9,908 nt of DNA from Bdellovibrionales bacterium (GTDB lineage: Bacteria > Bdellovibrionota > Bacteriovoracia > Bacteriovoracales > Bacteriovoracaceae): positions 1-9,908 of the forward strand of contig DAOVTR010000029.1 of assembly GCA_030633015.1 (NCBI GenBank). Reading direction: 5' to 3'. The translations under genes were made by a program, and so were the position numbers. Shown here piece by piece: positions 7,103 to 9,908 of the stretch. Each line of letters begins with the position of its first letter. Within the stretch, counting starts at the first letter, position 1. The notes below the pieces were generated by a model, which was not told the origin of the DNA, ran no database searches, and worked only from the letters and a program-made list of their open reading frames with translations.

Positions 7103-7467
7103 AATACTTAATCGTTGAAGATGAATTTTTAATTCAAAGGTCATTAAAAAAACTACTTGAAAAAAAAGGAGTCGAAGTAACCTGTTGTAGCAGAGGACTA
7201 GAGGCCATAAATGAAATTTCAAAAGATAATTTTGATAGAATTATTTGTGATTTAATGCTACAAGATATAACAGGGTTTGATGTAATAGAGGAAGCCAAAA
7301 GATTTATCAACGCAAACGATATTGGTAAAAAATTTGTTATTATAACTGCTTATAGCTCTACACAAGTTTTAAAAAAGGCTTCTCAATATAACTGTATTGT
7401 AATTTCTAAACCCTTTGAAAACATTGAAAAAACAATTGACTCACTCCTTGATCTTGCGGAGAAATAA
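7099..7467 (+). CDS. Stand-alone receiver-domain response regulator (CheY-like)
   Basis: This 122-residue protein is a receiver domain only, with no DNA-binding or enzyme output. It should accept phosphate from the kinase encoded just upstream. Key residues are all visible: the acidic pair E7-D8 in YLIVEDEF, the phosphoacceptor D51 in [17 protein letters not shown]83 in VIITAYSS, and K104 in VISKPFE. The TTG start overlaps the kinase stop by 4 bases (TTGA), and the stop TAA is followed directly by the TTG of nadK. Without an output domain it must act by protein binding, for example on the flagellar motor or export machinery, or as a step in a phosphorelay. The position next to flagellar genes hints at motility control, but this is inference. 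Confidence 0.93.
   Translation: MKYLIVEDEFLIQRSLKKLLEKKGVEVTCCSRGLEAINEISKDNFDRIICDLMLQDITGFDVIEEAKRFINANDIGKKFVIITAYSSTQVLKKASQYNCIVISKPFENIEKTIDSLLDLAEK
7458..7462 (+). promoter_or_regulatory. Ribosome binding site that supports the TTG start of nadK
   Basis: GGAGA, within the last codons of the regulator gene, lies 5 bases before the TTG at 7468. The TTG abuts the upstream TAA with no spacer, so translation of the two genes is probably coupled. Confidence 0.5.
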
Positions 7468-8373
7468 TTGAAAGTAAAATTTAAAAAAATATCAGCCATA
7501 TCAATAATACTTAAGCCTGATGATATTAATGATATTAATATTTTATTACCCAAAATCACGACTTTTTTATTTCAAAGACAAATTCATGTTAAGTTTGATG
7601 AAAAAGAAATTCAAAGAATAAAAAAAATATATCAAGAAATACCAAATGGCATCCTATTCACTCCTCCAACTGATCTATATTCAGACACAGACCTTATTGT
7701 TTCCCTCGGTGGAGATGGAACTCTTATTGGAGTTTGCCGTGAGTTGTTAAATAACGATCCTCCAATAATTGGTGTCAATGTTGGAAGATTAGGGTTTATT
7801 ACCGAATTCACTCGAGATAATTTTTGGAGCACATTTGATAATATTATTAATAATAATGAGCACTCAGCAATGAAAATGCCTCTTTATAATGCTCAAATTT
7901 ATAAAAAAAATGAACTTATATTTCAAGGCCACTTTTTTAACGATGCTGTCATTGGAAAAAGCGATATTTCAAGAATGTTTTCTCTTACAACCATGATTGG
8001 CGAAGAAGTTATTTCGGAACAAGATGGAGATGGAGTAATAATTAGCTCTCCCATAGGTTCCACTGCATATTCTCTATCTGCAGGTGGCCCTATTATCCAC
8101 CCAAGCGTTAACTCTTTAGCAATAACTCCGATTTGCCCACACACTCTACAAAGCAGACCAACGGTAATTCCTGACTCGTTTGAAATTACAATGTTCCTTA
8201 ATTCAAAAAGTTACCCCGTAAATCTAACGCTTGATGGTCAGCTTGTAGAAAACATTAATAAAGATAATACGGTAAAAATAACAAAAAACAATTCCAAGCA
8301 TGTATACATAATTAAAAACACAAACAGAACATATTTTGGAACATTAAGAGAAAAATTTACTTATGGACTGTAG
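7468..8373 (+). CDS. nadK: NAD kinase
   Basis: This 301-residue cytoplasmic enzyme phosphorylates NAD to NADP using ATP or polyphosphate, and its length is normal for bacterial NadK. Family motifs in order: LIVSLGGDGTLIGVCREL (76-93) with the catalytic GGDG at 81-84; IIGVNVGRLGFITE (100-113); the substrate-binding FNDAVIGK (157-164, commonly NE in relatives, ND here); DGDGVIISSPIGSTAYSLSA (186-205), continuing AGGPIIHP; CPHTLQSRPTVIP (223-235); and VNLTLDGQ (251-258). No alteration of key residues is seen. The start is a TTG directly after the regulator stop, with GGAGA upstream. The first about 10 residues are basic. It lies 7 bases before recN, and nadK-recN adjacency is common across many bacteria, so this pair is probably an old housekeeping unit that happens to follow the kinase/regulator genes. 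Confidence 0.97.
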   Translation: MKVKFKKISAISIILKPDDINDINILLPKITTFLFQRQIHVKFDEKEIQRIKKIYQEIPNGILFTPPTDLYSDTDLIVSLGGDGTLIGVCRELLNNDPPIIGVNVGRLGFITEFTRDNFWSTFDNIINNNEHSAMKMPLYNAQIYKKNELIFQGHFFNDAVIGKSDISRMFSLTTMIGEEVISEQDGDGVIISSPIGSTAYSLSAGGPIIHPSVNSLAITPICPHTLQSRPTVIPDSFEITMFLNSKSYPVNLTLDGQLVENINKDNTVKITKNNSKHVYIIKNTNRTYFGTLREKFTYGL

Positions 8374-8380
8374 GTACAAC

Positions 8381-9908
8381 ATGATCAACTCAAAACTATT
8401 TTTAAAATCTATACAACTTAATAATTTTGCAACTTTTGAAAACCAGACCATTACCTTTTCTAAAAAGTTTAACACCATTGTAGGAGAAACAGGATCAGGA
8501 AAAAGTTTAATTCTAGAAGCCCTACAACTTGTTTTTGGAGGACGTGCAGAAAAAAAATTCATTCGTAAAGAAGCTCACTTTGCAACGATTGAGGCTATTT
8601 TTATAACCAACTCTCAAGAAGTAAAAAATTATTTCTTAGAAATAGGATTTCCATTTGAAAATGATGAAATTGTAATAAAAAGGAACATTTACCAAGACAC
8701 TCCAGGAAAAGTATATCTAAACTTTCAAGCATGTCACCTAAATGTCTTAACTGATTTTGCCAGACACTTTGTTGATCTTGTTGGTCAGTTCGAAAATCAA
8801 AAGCTTCTATCGGAAGACTATCAACTTCAACTCTTAGACAACTATTGTTCTATCGATAAAGACCTACTTGCGTACAGCGAAGCCTATTCATTATTATCTA
8901 AAAAAAGAAAACTACTCAAAGAATTATTTGAAAGACAAGGTAACAAAATAGAACTTGAAGATTATTTAAAATTTCAAATTAATGAAATTGAAAAAGTAAA
9001 TCCAAGCAAAGAAGAAGAAAACCAGCTTATTATGACAAAAGACCACCTTTTACACCAAAAAGGATCACAACAATCTATTTCGAAAATAATGAATTCATTA
9101 ACAGATGGTGATTTTAATGTTTTAACAGAACTTATAAATGTCTCAAAAACCATCGAACAAAATATTCAAATACAAGAAAAATATACGGCCAAAATAAGAG
9201 AAGCGATTGAAACGGTTGAAGAAGTATCCTATCTCGTTTCCCAAAAACAAGAACAAGATGAAAACATCGATATGGAGCTTGAAAACATTTTGGAGAAACT
9301 TGATAGTTATCAAAAAATCAAGAGAAAACACGGAGGTACTTTAGAAAACGTTTTAGACTATTATTCAAAAATTAAAAATGACCTTGCAAATATTGAAAAG
9401 CTTGAGACTCATATCGTTGAAACCACTAATGAAATTATTTTACTGGAAAAAAATGCGCTTGGTTTTTCAACAAAGATACACAACGTACGCTCAAAAAATG
9501 CCAAAAAACTATCCGAACTTCTTACCGTAGAAATCCAAGCACTAAAAATGGATGAGGCCCAAATCGACATTAAAATTGAGAAACTGCCCAACTTGACCAG
9601 TACCGGTATTTCTAAAATCAATTTCTTAGCCCAAACAAATCTTGGTGAAGGTTTTCATTCAATTAAAAAGATTGCTTCAGGTGGAGAATTGTCTAGAATT
9701 CTTTTATCAATAAGAAAAATTCTATCTTCCATTGACTCTATTTCCGTTTTCTTATTTGACGAAATTGACACTGGCGTTGGCGGAGAAACAGCGCTTGCAA
9801 TTGGAAAGGCCCTAAAGTCTGTTTCACTAGGATCTCAAGTAATAGCGATTACCCATCTCCCACAGATTGCTTTTCATGCAGATAAAATTATTAATGTAGA
9901 TAAAACAA
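8381..9908 (+). CDS. recN: DNA repair ATPase RecN, missing only its C-terminal end (runs off the window)
   Basis: The frame is open for 509 codons from the ATG to the window edge. RecN is an SMC-like ATPase that acts early in double-strand break repair, holding DNA ends or sister chromatids together. Visible features: an N-terminal ABC half with LKSIQLNNFATFENQTITF and Walker A GETGSGKS (35-42); the RecN-typical FVDLVGQFENQKLL (about 128-141); FQINEIEKVNPSKEEENQL entering a coiled coil (about 195-360), shorter than in SMC proteins; KHGGTLENVLDYY, a RecN signature in the coil; then the C-terminal ABC half with signature SGGELSR (433-439), Walker B FLFDEIDTGVGG (D460, E461) and the H-loop ITHLPQIA (H492). 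Relatives are about 550 residues, so some 40-50 are beyond the window. The start is 7 bases after nadK, with a weak AGG site overlapping the nadK stop. Confidence 0.97.
   Translation, partial: MINSKLFLKSIQLNNFATFENQTITFSKKFNTIVGETGSGKSLILEALQLVFGGRAEKKFIRKEAHFATIEAIFITNSQEVKNYFLEIGFPFENDEIVIKRNIYQDTPGKVYLNFQACHLNVLTDFARHFVDLVGQFENQKLLSEDYQLQLLDNYCSIDKDLLAYSEAYSLLSKKRKLLKELFERQGNKIELEDYLKFQINEIEKVNPSKEEENQLIMTKDHLLHQKGSQQSISKIMNSLTDGDFNVLTELINVSKTIEQNIQIQEKYTAKIREAIETVEEVSYLVSQKQEQDENIDMELENILEKLDSYQKIKRKHGGTLENVLDYYSKIKNDLANIEKLETHIVETTNEIILLEKNALGFSTKIHNVRSKNAKKLSELLTVEIQALKMDEAQIDIKIEKLPNLTSTGISKINFLAQTNLGEGFHSIKKIASGGELSRILLSIRKILSSIDSISVFLFDEIDTGVGGETALAIGKALKSVSLGSQVIAITHLPQIAFHADKIINVDKT

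Noticed and set aside
7160..7167. Run of eight A followed by GGAG in the regulator gene, a possible slippage site
   Set aside because: The receiver domain is complete without any frameshift, and A runs of this length are expected in such AT-rich sequence (another lies at 8550-8557 in recN).
7522..7539. Tandem direct repeat of a 9-base unit (GATATTAAT twice)
   Set aside because: It is a two-copy repeat inside the nadK coding frame, encoding a doubled Asp-Ile-Asn, and is most likely chance low-complexity sequence.
7923..8144. A 73-codon open frame on the - strand inside nadK
   Set aside because: It mirrors the highly conserved NadK motif region and so is a shadow; it shows no convincing ribosome site or recognisable motif.
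1..9908. CRISPR arrays, tRNA or rRNA genes, insertion sequences, phage genes or attachment sites
   Set aside because: No regularly spaced repeats, tRNA-like folds, transposase motifs or terminal inverted repeats were seen, and nearly every base is in a supported coding region.

Overview
The window is one AT-rich stretch in which every supported gene lies on the + strand, packed end to end or overlapping, with no gap longer than about 20 bases. The flagellar genes, two GT9-type glycosyltransferases, a kinase/regulator pair and nadK-recN, together with the low GC and many A-rich Lys/Asn/Ile codons, suggest a flagellated Gram-negative bacterium. A low-GC Bdellovibrionota member (Bacteriovorax/Halobacteriovorax type) is my best guess. 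That placement is inference from gene content and composition, not from a marker gene.

Region 1 (1-1053) is the end of a flagellar filament-cap operon: the C-terminus of FliD, complete FliS (flagellin export chaperone), and a small helical protein in the position and with the look of a FliT-type chaperone.

Region 2 (1064-5696) is the most interesting part. It holds a short protein carrying only the N-terminal module of the flagellin-glycosylating Maf family, two large GT9 (heptosyltransferase-like) proteins with similar long C-terminal helical extensions, a 45-residue acidic microprotein wedged between them with overlaps on both sides, and a 150-residue all-helical protein of unknown function. 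The second GT9 protein has the expected catalytic-type residues plus a four-cysteine cluster like the metal finger known in protein O-heptosyltransferases (TibC/BAHT group). The first seems to have lost one of the key residues. Placed directly after fliD-fliS, this looks like a cytoplasmic flagellin (or cap protein) glycosylation cassette of unusual composition.

Region 3 (5654-7467) is a soluble histidine kinase and a stand-alone receiver-domain response regulator, joined by a 4-base overlap. Region 4 (7468-9908) is NAD kinase and most of the DNA-repair ATPase RecN, which runs off the right end. The tight spacing suggests that translation, and probably transcription, runs through from the flagellar genes into nadK-recN. 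I saw no terminator, CRISPR, tRNA, rRNA, insertion sequence or attachment site.
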